Positions 34,592 through 43,917 of a stretch of 64,000 nucleotides of DNA are shown in pieces. How positions within the stretch are numbered: position 1 is the stretch's first letter; each line of letters opens with the position of its first letter. This stretch comes from SABI01 sp963663665. Its GTDB lineage: Bacteria > Spirochaetota > Spirochaetia > Sphaerochaetales > Sphaerochaetaceae. The position numbers were made by a program, and so were the translations under genes. Below the pieces are notes generated by a model. It did not search any database. It saw nothing but the letters and a program-made list of their open reading frames with translations, and was not told the DNA's origin. Where the stretch lies: the NCBI GenBank assembly GCA_963663665.2, contig CAXXKP010000010.1, forward strand, positions 124,001 through 188,000, written 5' to 3'.

Positions 34592-34617
34592 TGGTATAAT
34601 CATCTTTTTAAAGAGGT
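34592..34617 (+). promoter_or_regulatory. Extended -10 promoter and ribosome site that fix the start at 34626
   Basis: TGGTATAAT (34592-34600) is an extended -10. GAGGTG (34612-34617) lies eight bases before GTG 34626. Both sit inside the longer open frame that begins at 34509, so the true start is probably the GTG. Confidence 0.65.
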
Positions 34618-34625
34618 GCTTAAAA

Positions 34626-35570
34626 GTGAAAAATGTTTTTCATCCGGAGGTCTTTCAAGGAGATTTACGTAAAAAACCCTATTTTGAAGGGTGGTATATT
34701 AAGAGTGTTACAAAAGATACTTCCAGTGTAATATCTTTTATTCCAGGGATTTCTCTTACAGAAGAAGATTCACATGCATTTATTCAGGTGATATATTCAC
34801 ACGTGTATGCTCCTCTTTACATTCGTTATGCAGTTGAAGATTTTCATTATGACAAGAAAAAATTTCTCATTACAATAGGAAAGAGTACTTTCTCTGATAC
34901 ACGTATTCATGTCGATATCCAAAGTGAAATCGGAAGAATCACAGGAGACTTAGAATTTTCAAACAATATATATTTACCTAAGAGTCTCATAAATCCTTCC
35001 ATTATGGGGTATTTTGCCTATATTCCTCGTATGGAATGTAATCATGGTGTAGTCTCTGTACGACATAATATCTCAGGCTCCATTCAATATGGTGAGGATC
35101 TCCTTAATTTTACTGAAGGGACAGGATATATCGAAAAAGATTGGGGAACATCTTTCCCTTCCTCTTGGGTATGGCTTCATACAAACACCGGTGATGAAAA
35201 AGATTTTTCTTTTCTTTTCTCGTATGCAACCATTCCTTTCGGCAAATTGAGTTTTAAAGGGTTCATGGTCTTCTTATATATTAAAGGTGAGTTTTACCGG
35301 TTTGCAACGTATAATAGATCAAGTGTAGACTCAATATTCATTGATTCCTCTCATGTGACCTCAACAATCTCTCATAAAAATCTTATCCTAACCATACAAG
35401 CAACTACTCTTAAGGGAGGATTATTGCAAGCTCCCGTAAGAGGAGAGATGAAAAGAACAATTACTGAAAGTTTGACTGCTACAATTCATATTACTTTGAA
35501 GAAAAAAGATGGAACTCTTATACACACTATTAAAGGAGTCACTGGTGGGTTTGAAGTATCGGGATTTTAG
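34626..35570 (+). CDS. Tocopherol-cyclase-like protein
   Basis: Member of the tocopherol cyclase family (314 residues from GTG 34626). The N-terminus FHPEVFQGDLRKKPYFEGWY and the middle YIEKDWGTSFPSSWVWLH are the family's two best-known motifs. In plants and cyanobacteria the fold cyclises tocopherol precursors; in Firmicutes and spirochaetes the members are uncharacterised, and no tocopherol pathway is evident here. The longer reading from 34509 would add a membrane segment, but the promoter and ribosome site favour the shorter form. Role unknown; a lipid-type ligand is an inference from the family. Confidence 0.82.
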   Translation: MKNVFHPEVFQGDLRKKPYFEGWYIKSVTKDTSSVISFIPGISLTEEDSHAFIQVIYSHVYAPLYIRYAVEDFHYDKKKFLITIGKSTFSDTRIHVDIQSEIGRITGDLEFSNNIYLPKSLINPSIMGYFAYIPRMECNHGVVSVRHNISGSIQYGEDLLNFTEGTGYIEKDWGTSFPSSWVWLHTNTGDEKDFSFLFSYATIPFGKLSFKGFMVFLYIKGEFYRFATYNRSSVDSIFIDSSHVTSTISHKNLILTIQATTLKGGLLQAPVRGEMKRTITESLTATIHITLKKKDGTLIHTIKGVTGGFEVSGF

Positions 35571-35729
35571 GCTCTGATAATAACTACTTCGTAGATATGT
35601 CTCTCTTTGCATTCTCTGGTTTTACTGCATGTTGATAATATTTCATTTTTTTCTAAAACTTGTATAACTAAAATTTAACACCTCGATACTACAATCAGTA
35701 CAATTTTCTTTATAAGTAATTACTTGTTA

Positions 35730-35757
35730 TTGACGTATCAAATAAAGGGTTCATAAT
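35730..35757 (+). promoter_or_regulatory. Promoter of the ABC importer operon
   Basis: -35 TTGACG (35730-35735), 16-base spacer, -10 CATAAT (35752-35757), 50 bases before the first permease gene. Confidence 0.55.
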
Positions 35758-35807
35758 AAAAGAGCCTTCTGAGTTTACTATAGCATTTGGATGGAGGAAT
35801 ATTATAC

Positions 35808-36737
35808 GTGAAAAATGCCATTGAAAAGTCTCCCTCTCAGAAAATTGATAGAATGAAGATCTCTAAAAAAGGAAAGAGAGATATGCTCTCTTTCTTCCTC
35901 TTTATTTCACCCAATTTTATCTTATTGATTACCTTTGTGTTTTGGCCGATTATCTATAGTCTTTACTTAAGCTTTTTCAAATGGAATATGATCTCTCCAA
36001 AAAAAACTTTTATAGGTTTTACTAATTATGAAAACCTATTTGCAGATCCTGTATTTTGGCAAATTACACGAAACACTTTGATACTTTCATTAGTTGTAGT
36101 CGTTGTTAAACTTATCATATCCCTCTCCCTTTCTCTCTCTCTAAATAGTAATATAAAAGGTAAGAATCTCTATCGTGCAATTATATTTTCTCCAACTTTT
36201 ACAACAAGTGTTGCTGTGGCTATGGTTTGGAGTTGGATATTTCATCCAACTTTTGGTCTCTTTAAACTGTTATTTGCACCTTTCGGATTTAAAGCACCCG
36301 ACTGGCTATATGATACCCACTATTCTCTCCCTGCTGTAATTATCGTATTGATTTGGATCGGAATTGGATATGATATGGTTCTATTTCTTGCTGGGTTAAA
36401 GAATATACCAGTAGAAATATATGATGCAGCTCTTGTCGATGGTGTAACACCAATTCAAAAATTTATCTATATTACTTTTCCACTTTTGAGCCCAACCACC
36501 TTTTTCTTAACAATCACTTCATTTATAGGAACTCTCAAAGCGTTCGATATCATCGCAATCATGACAGATGGAGGGCCCCTAAATAGTTCAAATGTCTTTG
36601 TTCTCTATCTCTATCAAAATGCCTTTAGATGGTTTAAAACGGGCTACGCATCGGCCTTAGCTCTTGTGTTATTTATTCTCATTATGGTGATTACTTTGAT
36701 ACAAAATAGACTCTCTAAACGATGGGTTCACTATTAG
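35808..36737 (+). CDS. Carbohydrate-type ABC transporter permease (MalF/UgpA-like)
   Basis: Inner-membrane subunit with six membrane segments, 309 residues from GTG 35808, chosen for TGGAGGA at 35792-35798. The cytoplasmic coupling loop EIYDAALVDGVTPIQKFIYITFPLLSP fits the EAAxxDGxxxxxxFxxIxxP motif that contacts the ATPase. With the next two genes it forms an importer of the CUT1 class. Its operon also encodes a glycerophosphodiesterase, so the likely substrate is glycerol-3-phosphate or a glycerophosphodiester; the CUT1 sugars remain possible. Confidence 0.92.
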   Translation: MKNAIEKSPSQKIDRMKISKKGKRDMLSFFLFISPNFILLITFVFWPIIYSLYLSFFKWNMISPKKTFIGFTNYENLFADPVFWQITRNTLILSLVVVVVKLIISLSLSLSLNSNIKGKNLYRAIIFSPTFTTSVAVAMVWSWIFHPTFGLFKLLFAPFGFKAPDWLYDTHYSLPAVIIVLIWIGIGYDMVLFLAGLKNIPVEIYDAALVDGVTPIQKFIYITFPLLSPTTFFLTITSFIGTLKAFDIIAIMTDGGPLNSSNVFVLYLYQNAFRWFKTGYASALALVLFILIMVITLIQNRLSKRWVHY

Positions 36738-36747
36738 GAGGCATAAT

Positions 36748-37590
36748 ATGATGAATAAAAAGACTCCTAAATCGTATATTCTGAGAACACTCAAACATCT
36801 TATACTTATTATTGCAGCAGTTATTATTGGGCTTCCTTTCTTATGGATGGTAAGTACTGCTTTAAAGACACCTTCTCAAGTAGCTAAATTCCCTCCTGTA
36901 TGGTGGCCATCTCCTTTCAAATGGGACAACTTTACGATAGCGTGGAAATTAGCTCCATTTGGGCGATTTTATATCAACTCAATTATCACAGCAACAAGTG
37001 GCGTATTCTTGGAAGTCGCTATTGCAAGTTTATCAGCATTCGCATTTGCTCGAATCAGATTCAAGTATAGCAATGTATTCTTCATGATTATGCTTGCTGC
37101 AATGATGATACCTGCTCAGGTTGCTTTGATTCCCAATTATGTGATTCTCAAACATTTGCACTGGATAAATACTTATCAAGGAATAGTAATCCCTCATGTT
37201 TCAAGCGTGTTCGGAGCCTTTCTTTTAAGGCAGTATTTCTTATCGGTTCCATCAAGTCTCTATGATGCAGCCGAAATAGATGGACTGGGACATGGAAGAA
37301 CTCTCCTTTATATCGCACTTCCTTTAGCAAGACCCGTATTAGGAACTTTAATACTCTATCTATTCATTTCTAAGTGGAATAGCTATTTGTGGCCATTGAT
37401 CGTCACAAACACACAAAATATGAGAACCCTTCCGGTAGGGCTCGCTATGGTAAGAGATGCTGAATACTCAATAGGACCTGAACACCTCATGGCAGCTTCT
37501 CTATTTGTTCTTGTTCCTGTTTTGTTTATCTACTTCATTGCTCAGAAACAACTGATAGAAGGAATAGCAACTGGAGCTGTAAAAGGGTAG
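36748..37590 (+). CDS. Carbohydrate-type ABC transporter permease (MalG/UgpE-like)
   Basis: Second permease of the importer, 280 residues with six membrane segments. The N-terminus has LPFLWMVSTALKTPSQV, typical of MalG/UgpE, and the coupling loop is LYDAAEIDGLGHGRTLLYIALPLARP. It follows the first permease by 10 bases after an AGGAGG site. No ATP-binding gene is present nearby, so the pair probably relies on a shared MsmK/UgpC-like ATPase encoded elsewhere, as is common for CUT1 systems. Confidence 0.92.
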   Translation: MMNKKTPKSYILRTLKHLILIIAAVIIGLPFLWMVSTALKTPSQVAKFPPVWWPSPFKWDNFTIAWKLAPFGRFYINSIITATSGVFLEVAIASLSAFAFARIRFKYSNVFFMIMLAAMMIPAQVALIPNYVILKHLHWINTYQGIVIPHVSSVFGAFLLRQYFLSVPSSLYDAAEIDGLGHGRTLLYIALPLARPVLGTLILYLFISKWNSYLWPLIVTNTQNMRTLPVGLAMVRDAEYSIGPEHLMAASLFVLVPVLFIYFIAQKQLIEGIATGAVKG

Positions 37591-37656
37591 GGATAATTAT
37601 TTCAAAAGGTTAAAAGATTTTGTATAAAATCTTAATTTACATAAAGGGGTAAGGAA

Positions 37657-38946
37657 ATGAAAAAAAGTAGTATTATTCTCTTTTTAATCATTGTGATGGT
37701 ATTTCAGTCCTTAGGTGGGTTATTTGCCCAAGGAGCAACAGAGAGTGCTCCCGCAGGCCCTGTGAAGATTGTATACTGGAGAAGTTTGACAGGTGTAGCT
37801 GGTGATGTTCAAGAAGAACTTGTTGCCAAATTCAATGCATCTCAGGATAAAGTTATTGTTGAGTCTCAATTTCAAGGAGCATATGCGGATCTTATTCAAA
37901 AATTACTTGCAGGTCTCGCAGCAGGTGAAGTTCCTGATGTAGTACTTCTTGACTCCCCATTCGTTACACTTTTTGCAAAAGATGGAGTATTGTTTAATCT
38001 CGATGATTTAGTAAAAAACGATAAGACATCATTTGATATCAAAAATTATATTCCAGGACTTCTACAAGATGGGTATTATGATGGTAGTCTCTATGCACTC
38101 CCATTTATGAGAAGTACTCCTTTATTATATGTCAATGGAGATATGTTTGCAGAAGCAGGACTTCCTAGAAGAGCCCCAGCAACTTGGGATGAATTTAGAG
38201 AATTTAGCAAGAAGGTAACAAAATATAATGCAGATGGAGAACCAATCCAACTTGGTGTTGGATTTACTATGGGCCAAACAAGTGCTCACTGGTACTTCCA
38301 AGGTGGAGTTTATTCATATGGAGGACTCGTTAGTGATGATAAATTTGGAATGCACCTAGATGAAGGACCAGCAGTGAAATTAGCGACTTTATGGCAAGAT
38401 ATGGTATTCAAAGATAAAACAGCAATGCCCTCAAATAGTCATAATGATTTCTTGAATAAACAAGTAGCAATGGTCTTTGGTTCTACTGGGAGTATGGGGA
38501 ACTTATTAAGTAGAGCCGATTTTGAGGTCATTCCAGCATTTATTCCAAAAGGAACTCAAAACTTAGTTCCAGTTGGAGGATCTGTCCTCTCAATCACGAG
38601 TAATAATAAATGGAGACAACAAGCAGCATGGGACTTCATTAAATATATGACAAGTGCAGAAGCGAATGCTGAAGTAGTCATTCAAACAGGATACATGCCT
38701 GTAAGTATAGATGCAAAAAATAATCCTAAAATAATTCAATATTTTAAAGATAACCCAGTACGTGCTGTTGCAATAGATCAACTTGAATATACCAGACCTC
38801 AAGCGTCTGTAATTTCTCTCGCAAAAGGAACTGAAATATTAAGACAGATGATTGAAAAACTTCTTATTGGAAATCAAGATGTTGCTTCAGTGATGAAAGA
38901 AACTAATGCTGATTTACTTAAGGAATATAATGAATCGTTTAAATAA
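37657..38946 (+). CDS. Extracellular solute-binding protein of the ABC importer
   Basis: Periplasmic receptor, 429 residues. The signal peptide ends near FAQGATES, a mature start common in spirochaetes. The mature protein is an MBP/UgpB-like family 1 binding protein (IVYWRSLTGVAGDVQEELVAKFNAS, GEVPDVVLLDSP, AWDFIKYMTSAEANAEV). UgpB-like W-rich ligand contacts cannot be assigned from sequence alone. It lies downstream of both permeases, and the glycerophosphodiesterase gene starts inside its end. Confidence 0.92.
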   Translation: MKKSSIILFLIIVMVFQSLGGLFAQGATESAPAGPVKIVYWRSLTGVAGDVQEELVAKFNASQDKVIVESQFQGAYADLIQKLLAGLAAGEVPDVVLLDSPFVTLFAKDGVLFNLDDLVKNDKTSFDIKNYIPGLLQDGYYDGSLYALPFMRSTPLLYVNGDMFAEAGLPRRAPATWDEFREFSKKVTKYNADGEPIQLGVGFTMGQTSAHWYFQGGVYSYGGLVSDDKFGMHLDEGPAVKLATLWQDMVFKDKTAMPSNSHNDFLNKQVAMVFGSTGSMGNLLSRADFEVIPAFIPKGTQNLVPVGGSVLSITSNNKWRQQAAWDFIKYMTSAEANAEVVIQTGYMPVSIDAKNNPKIIQYFKDNPVRAVAIDQLEYTRPQASVISLAKGTEILRQMIEKLLIGNQDVASVMKETNADLLKEYNESFK

Positions 38947-39781
38947 GCTAAAACAGATATACTTGATGGCCACAATTGTGGCCATCATCCTTTTATTATT
39001 AAGCTGTCAAACAACAAAAAATAGTAATATGAACAAAATCATGGTAGTAGCTCATCGAGGTGGTGCTGCTCTCCAGAAAGAGAATTCATTGCAAGCATTT
39101 TCGAATGCAATCTCTTTACAGGTGGATGCAATCGAGCTTGATGTTCATCTCTCAGCTGATGGCGTTCTCATTGTTCACCATGATCCACTTGTAAAAAATG
39201 AGAATGGTAAAAAGATTGCAATCAGAGAGCTGGATGCACAATACCTTACTTCATTAAAAATCGATGAGGACCAATATATTCCAACTTTTGAGGAAGTATT
39301 AGTACTTCTCAAAGAGAGCGCAGATTACCAAGTAATAGTGTTTGTCGAGATAAAGGTTGATGATAGAAATAAACGCTATTTACACATTGAAGAAAAGGTT
39401 ATTGATCTTTTACATGAATATGATTTTCTTGAGGCAGCCTATATTCTCTCCTTTGATTTCCCAACTCTTGAAACTATTAAAAAAATAAATAATGACCTTC
39501 ACACGAGTGCTCTCATATCAAAAGCATATCTCTCAAGTGTCGGAGCTAAAGGAATAGATAGAGTTGTTGAAGATATGAGAAATTTGAAAATTTCATCAGT
39601 CGGAGTTAAAGATATATATCTTACTCAGACTATGATTGATGCCTTACACAAAATAGATATCCAAGTTGGTGTTTGGACAGTCAATGATGAAAGAGAAATG
39701 AAGAAATTTCAATCTATGAATGTGGATTTTATCACTTCAGATAATCCTATCCTACTAGAAAGGGCAACACGAATGAACTAA
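38930..39781 (+). CDS. Lipoprotein glycerophosphodiester phosphodiesterase
   Basis: Cleaves glycerophosphodiesters to glycerol-3-phosphate and an alcohol. The ATG at 38930 follows AAGGAATA and overlaps the receptor gene by 17 bases. A lipoprotein signal ends LLLLLSCQ. The catalytic N-terminal block is VVAHRGGAALQKENSLQAF...DAIELDVHLSADGVLIVHHDP, with both active-site histidines and the metal acids; GVWTVNDEREM and FITSDNP close the barrel. The lipid anchor puts it at the cell surface or in the periplasm, where it could produce the substrate of the co-transcribed importer. This GlpQ-like role gives the best clue to the importer's ligand. Confidence 0.92.
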   Translation: MNRLNKLKQIYLMATIVAIILLLLSCQTTKNSNMNKIMVVAHRGGAALQKENSLQAFSNAISLQVDAIELDVHLSADGVLIVHHDPLVKNENGKKIAIRELDAQYLTSLKIDEDQYIPTFEEVLVLLKESADYQVIVFVEIKVDDRNKRYLHIEEKVIDLLHEYDFLEAAYILSFDFPTLETIKKINNDLHTSALISKAYLSSVGAKGIDRVVEDMRNLKISSVGVKDIYLTQTMIDALHKIDIQVGVWTVNDEREMKKFQSMNVDFITSDNPILLERATRMN

Positions 39782-39785
39782 ATCT

Positions 39786-40541
39786 CTATATTCCTTTTTT
39801 ATAGGATGTGTGAGTTTTTGTTACCATTCTTTTTACATACTCTATTACCGTAGAAACTTTATCCATGATAGAGACTACGAGACTTTCTGCATATAAAGGT
39901 CTCTCTTTAGTCTTAGGAAACATATGTTTTGTGATGATATCAGCTTCCTTTTTATTTATGTCAAAATAGAGTTGCGCATTACGTAAAGCCGTATAAGGGT
40001 GTTCTTTTCCATGAATATTTCTTTGCGAATCCTTCTTTTTCTTCACTCTCCAGTCGTAGAGGAAAAAGTCATGAAGAAGTCCACCCCTTGCAGCGGAGAC
40101 ATAATCAAGTCCTACAAGTTTTGAAAAGAAATATGATAGATATGCTACTCTCACCACATGGTCATATATATGATGTGTATGGTGAAAGTAACCTTTAAGC
40201 TTTATGAACTCATCATGATGTAAAATGTCAGAAGTAATTGCAAAAAAATCAGCTCTACTAGGAATAGTAATGAGAGTACAAAATGGGCCATTTTCTTTCA
40301 TCAGTTGATATATCATAATCGGGAAAAGGATAATCAGAGAAGCTAATGAGATAAGCAAAGGAAGGTAATTATTGTGAAAATGAATATACGAATTAGGTTG
40401 TGAATAAAGCATGATGTAGACTATAAATGTTGCAACACCCATGGAAAACAGTCTTTGAAGATCTCTATTATTTTGTGATTTAGCGCTTGGTGTTTCCGTC
40501 AGAACCGTCTCCTCATCAGTAAACTCAGTACTATGAAACAT
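39786..40541 (-). CDS. Membrane-associated HD-domain protein
   Basis: About 250 residues. Two hydrophobic segments near the N-terminus (MGVATFIVYIMLYS and LPLLISLASLIILFPIMIY) are followed by an HD phosphohydrolase-like domain: HHTHHIYDHVVRVAYLSYFF, RGGLLHDFFLYD with the HD pair, and HGKEHPYTAL with further metal ligands. Members hydrolyse nucleotides or cyclic dinucleotides; the substrate here is unknown. The start is uncertain: ATG 40541 lacks a clear ribosome site, and TTG at 40565 is an alternative. It is convergent with the glycerophosphodiesterase gene, only 4 bases away. Confidence 0.75.
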   Translation of the reverse strand: MFHSTEFTDEETVLTETPSAKSQNNRDLQRLFSMGVATFIVYIMLYSQPNSYIHFHNNYLPLLISLASLIILFPIMIYQLMKENGPFCTLITIPSRADFFAITSDILHHDEFIKLKGYFHHTHHIYDHVVRVAYLSYFFSKLVGLDYVSAARGGLLHDFFLYDWRVKKKKDSQRNIHGKEHPYTALRNAQLYFDINKKEADIITKHMFPKTKERPLYAESLVVSIMDKVSTVIEYVKRMVTKTHTSYKKGI

Positions 40542-40617
40542 ACGAAATGGAATACAAAGAGTCAAGGGATGTGACTCAGACTTTTGCTTTCAATCATCGT
40601 AATGCGGTACTATAGTA

Positions 40618-41976
40618 TTATTCATAAATGATATCTCTCATCCACTTTTTCTCTAACTCCTTACTTACCCTTTGAAGAGAACTGAAGACATTTCTGTCAA
40701 TACTGTTTCGTTTCTCCTTTCTCGACATAGATGGTTCATAGGCTGGGGAAATTGACTCACCTATATATACGAACGCATGTTTGCCCTTTGGAGTATATCT
40801 TGAATCAATATTCCCACCTTTAATCCTATTGATTACATCGAGGATATTGAGAGCATATTCACTCATTCTTCCAATCGGGGTTGGTTCATTGATGTAGGAT
40901 GGGTCAACATATTGCAACACATCGACTATTTGAGAGTGCCAAAGTGCAATGTGTGCATGAAGAGCATTGAAATCTGCAATAGAACGAGAGAGGGGAGACA
41001 TTGAACTGAGTTGGAAATCTACTGGTTTAAGTGTTGAGTTTCCTAATTTCCTCATTTGAAATAATCTATCTAAAAGGGATCCACTACCTTTTGAATGTGT
41101 AATGTTTTCTGATCTGTCCATGGAAGTGCTACAGATACGGTCTATTCGCTCTTTCATTGAGTGAGTTCCAGAACTGATAATTCGGTATAGAGATTCTAAA
41201 ATTTTGATTGTCTCTTCTGTAATAAACAATAAAGAATCATGGAGTGAAGTGAATTCTTTAGGAACTGTTATATGAGTCTCTTTCTCCCATTTCTCTATGA
41301 CATGATGAATGAAAAATTTTGTATCTTTATGATACGAATATCCTAATGCGACTGGGAGTATGGCTACTTCCTGACCCCCTTCCTCTCCCCATAAAGCGAG
41401 AGATGAGATGCCAAATGAGCTCTCACCAACGACACCCATGTGATATGTAACTTGACTTTCTATTGCAAGGGCTAAAGGGAAAATCCCCTTCTTTGCACAC
41501 TCTCTCAGGGTAGAAAGTCCTTTTGAGTTTGTACTCCTGTTCACAACAGGGATACATCCTATTCTAGGGAACGCCCAAGCTGCTAGTTTACCAGCCCATT
41601 CTAATACATCACTTCCATATAAAAACTGTGCATGAGCTATGATCCGTTCCTCTTTTGGAACCCTTTTATTATATGATGCAATACATGAATCTAACTTCCT
41701 GCTGATAAGATACATCAATACTGGGGCATCTTCTTTTGCTACATGACGAAATGCTATAATAAGCTTCTTTTTTTGTGAAAAGTGGTCTTTTAATCCAGTA
41801 AAAAGGAAATCAAGATTTTCGATAGAAACTTCAGATACTCCTTCTATATATTTTAAGTATAGAGGTCCAACAAGACGTACAAAGGCTCTTGTAAATGATG
41901 AATAATTGGGTGCTATATATCCTCTCCCTTTGGATGCACGTGGAAGGCACATCTGCTTCTCTTTTCGATTACTCAT
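40618..41976 (-). CDS. PlsC-like acyltransferase-domain protein
   Basis: A 452-residue protein. Residues about 70-240 look like a glycerolipid acyltransferase domain: FRHVAKEDAP supplies the HxxxxD catalytic motif, PRIGCIPVVNRS a substrate loop, and PLALAIESQ is a weak version of the EGTR motif. It is much longer than PlsC (about 240); the C-terminal half is mostly helical with no domain I recognise. It starts 6 bases after the stop of the GPH transporter, so the two are probably co-transcribed. A role in phospholipid or glycolipid acylation is inferred. Confidence 0.72.
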   Translation of the reverse strand: MSNRKEKQMCLPRASKGRGYIAPNYSSFTRAFVRLVGPLYLKYIEGVSEVSIENLDFLFTGLKDHFSQKKKLIIAFRHVAKEDAPVLMYLISRKLDSCIASYNKRVPKEERIIAHAQFLYGSDVLEWAGKLAAWAFPRIGCIPVVNRSTNSKGLSTLRECAKKGIFPLALAIESQVTYHMGVVGESSFGISSLALWGEEGGQEVAILPVALGYSYHKDTKFFIHHVIEKWEKETHITVPKEFTSLHDSLLFITEETIKILESLYRIISSGTHSMKERIDRICSTSMDRSENITHSKGSGSLLDRLFQMRKLGNSTLKPVDFQLSSMSPLSRSIADFNALHAHIALWHSQIVDVLQYVDPSYINEPTPIGRMSEYALNILDVINRIKGGNIDSRYTPKGKHAFVYIGESISPAYEPSMSRKEKRNSIDRNVFSSLQRVSKELEKKWMRDIIYE

Positions 41977-41982
41977 AATTTA

Positions 41983-43305
41983 TTAAATCTCGCCTTTCAT
42001 CATCTTATGATAATATTTCTCATCAATTGGGAAGTAATGGAGGATAATGATACCGATAATATAAAAAATTATTGGTAAAGGGCCACACATCAGTTTAATC
42101 CCAATATTTGCTAAAGATGATACAGAATTAGGGTTATAGGCAAAGATTGCAAGTACCCAACCACTTATTGCAAGAGCAAGAGCTTGTCCAATCTTACTCA
42201 TAAATGTCCACAGGCTTGAATAAACGCCTTCTCTTCTAATTCCTTTATGATGGTGTGCATCATACTCAACCACATCAGGGAGTATAGCATGAGGCATCAC
42301 GTAGTGAGTTGAGAGCCCTATACCACTAACAGCCATAACAATTATTGCAAATATAGGACCAAGTACTTCTCCTAGTAGAGAGAAAGAGAGCACTCCTACA
42401 CTCATAATGCCCATCCCTATCATATAGGAATTCTTTTTACCAATTTTCTTAGATATTTTTACCCACACAGGGATGAACGCAAGAGAGAACGTTAATAATA
42501 GGACGAGAGCGATTTGAAATAATCCCTCATTGCCAAAAATATCTTTAAAGAAGTAAATGAGAGCTCCCTGTACCATACTTGTTCCCATAATAAATAAAGA
42601 CCAAGGGATGAGAGCGCTAAGAAATACTTTATTAAATAAGACTTCTTTATAGGTAACAAAGAATCCTTTTTGTTCTATTACAACGACTCTTTTTGGTTCT
42701 CTCACAGCCCATATTGTAATAAGTGCGGTTATGAGCATAATTGCACCCATGAAATACCCGACAAAAGTCCATCCTGCCTCTTCTGTACTGAAGAATCCAA
42801 TGATAGGTAGAACTGCCGCTGCCCCCACAAAGGTTCCTACTACTGCAAAACTCATCCTGTACCCAGTAAGAATTGTTCTCTCATTGTAATCACTCGATAA
42901 TTCAGGCAAAAGGGCTGCGTATGGAATATTTACTAATGTATACGCAGTATTGAGGAGACAGTAGAGAAAAGTAAGGTAGAGAAATAGGAAAAGTTCAGAG
43001 CTAAAGGACACCTTTGTAAACATAAGTCCCATTGAGAAGAAGGAGATAACTGCTCCTACAAACATATACGGACGGCGTCTGCCCCAACGGGAAATTGTTC
43101 TATCTGAAATATAACCAGTAATAGGATCAGTTATAGCATCCCAAATCTTTCCTATCATTAAAAGAGTTCCTGCAAGAGCTGCAGAAAGCTCCACTACATC
43201 AGTAAGGAAATAGAGTAGATAAAATCCAATAATGGTAAAAAAAAGGTTACCACCTAAGTCCCCAATACCAAAACCAAGTTTGATTCTTTTTGTTAACGTA
43301 CTAAT
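41983..43305 (-). CDS. GPH/MelB-type sugar:cation symporter, apparent ATT start
   Basis: Twelve-segment MFS-like transporter of the glycoside-pentoside-hexuronide group. Seen: WDAITDPITGYISDRT, RWGRRRPYM and PNTAYTLVN-like NIPYAALLPEL. The first usual start codon (GTG 43194) would cut off the first membrane segment. The frame stays open upstream and encodes STLTKRIKLGFGIGDLGGNL plus FFTIIGFYLLYFLTD, a normal GPH N-terminus, back to ATT at 43305. GAGGG lies seven bases before that ATT and a stop codon seven codons before it. There is no ATG, GTG or TTG between, so ATT is the likely start (440 residues). Confidence 0.78.
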   Translation of the reverse strand: MSTLTKRIKLGFGIGDLGGNLFFTIIGFYLLYFLTDVVELSAALAGTLLMIGKIWDAITDPITGYISDRTISRWGRRRPYMFVGAVISFFSMGLMFTKVSFSSELFLFLYLTFLYCLLNTAYTLVNIPYAALLPELSSDYNERTILTGYRMSFAVVGTFVGAAAVLPIIGFFSTEEAGWTFVGYFMGAIMLITALITIWAVREPKRVVVIEQKGFFVTYKEVLFNKVFLSALIPWSLFIMGTSMVQGALIYFFKDIFGNEGLFQIALVLLLTFSLAFIPVWVKISKKIGKKNSYMIGMGIMSVGVLSFSLLGEVLGPIFAIIVMAVSGIGLSTHYVMPHAILPDVVEYDAHHHKGIRREGVYSSLWTFMSKIGQALALAISGWVLAIFAYNPNSVSSLANIGIKLMCGPLPIIFYIIGIIILHYFPIDEKYYHKMMKGEI

Positions 43306-43536
43306 GATGTGTCCCTCTCTTTATGTATTGAAAATAGTGTATGAAGTGTAGCCTGTATTATCGCAAATCGCAATAAAAAAGAGGTGCTTAAAAAGAATCC
43401 AAGTAATCCACATAAAATGTTTTTAGCCTATTTCTCAAATGATTTTTTTCGTGCTGGATACTTAGGGCAAGTAGATTTCTCTGGGATGTTACAGTAAGAT
43501 TTGTAAGAGATATCTCAAACGGATGAAGGAGCTTAC

Positions 43537-43917
43537 GTGAGAGCTAATGTGGTCAAAATATTAAAAATCAAGGCTAACAAGTTGAAGAATGAACTCGTAG
43601 CACTCTATTATGCCTACAAAGATCCTCAAACAAGACTCTTACCAAGAATTCTCATTATCTCAACATTAGGGTATGCTTTAAGTCCCATAGATCTTATTCC
43701 TGATTTTATCCCTATTCTAGGGTATTTGGATGACTTGATCATTATCCCTGTGCTCATAACCATCTCGATAAAATTAATTCCAGAAGCAGTAATGAAAAGA
43801 GCAAAAGAAAGAGCAATTGCTGAACCGGTTCTATTAAAGAAAAATTATATTGTTGCTACACTCATTATCGGAGTTTGGGTTCTCCTCATTTCGTTGATAA
43901 TTGTAAAAATTCTTTAA
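43537..43917 (+). CDS. YkvA-like DUF1232 membrane protein
   Basis: Small 126-residue protein with the DUF1232 core RLLPRILIISTLGYALSPIDLIPDFIPILGYLDDLIIIP, in which the DLIPDFIPxxGxxDD motif is clear, plus a C-terminal membrane segment (IVATLIIGVWVLLISLIIV). It starts at GTG after AAGGAG. The biochemical function of the family is unknown; it is often linked to membrane or stress functions. It stands alone. Confidence 0.88.
   Translation: MRANVVKILKIKANKLKNELVALYYAYKDPQTRLLPRILIISTLGYALSPIDLIPDFIPILGYLDDLIIIPVLITISIKLIPEAVMKRAKERAIAEPVLLKKNYIVATLIIGVWVLLISLIIVKIL

Noticed and set aside
34509..34625. N-terminal membrane segment of the tocopherol-cyclase-like protein
   Set aside because: The region contains an extended -10 and a ribosome site for GTG 34626, so it is more likely promoter than coding.
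43194..43196. GTG as start of the GPH transporter
   Set aside because: It would remove a conserved first membrane helix that is encoded in frame upstream.
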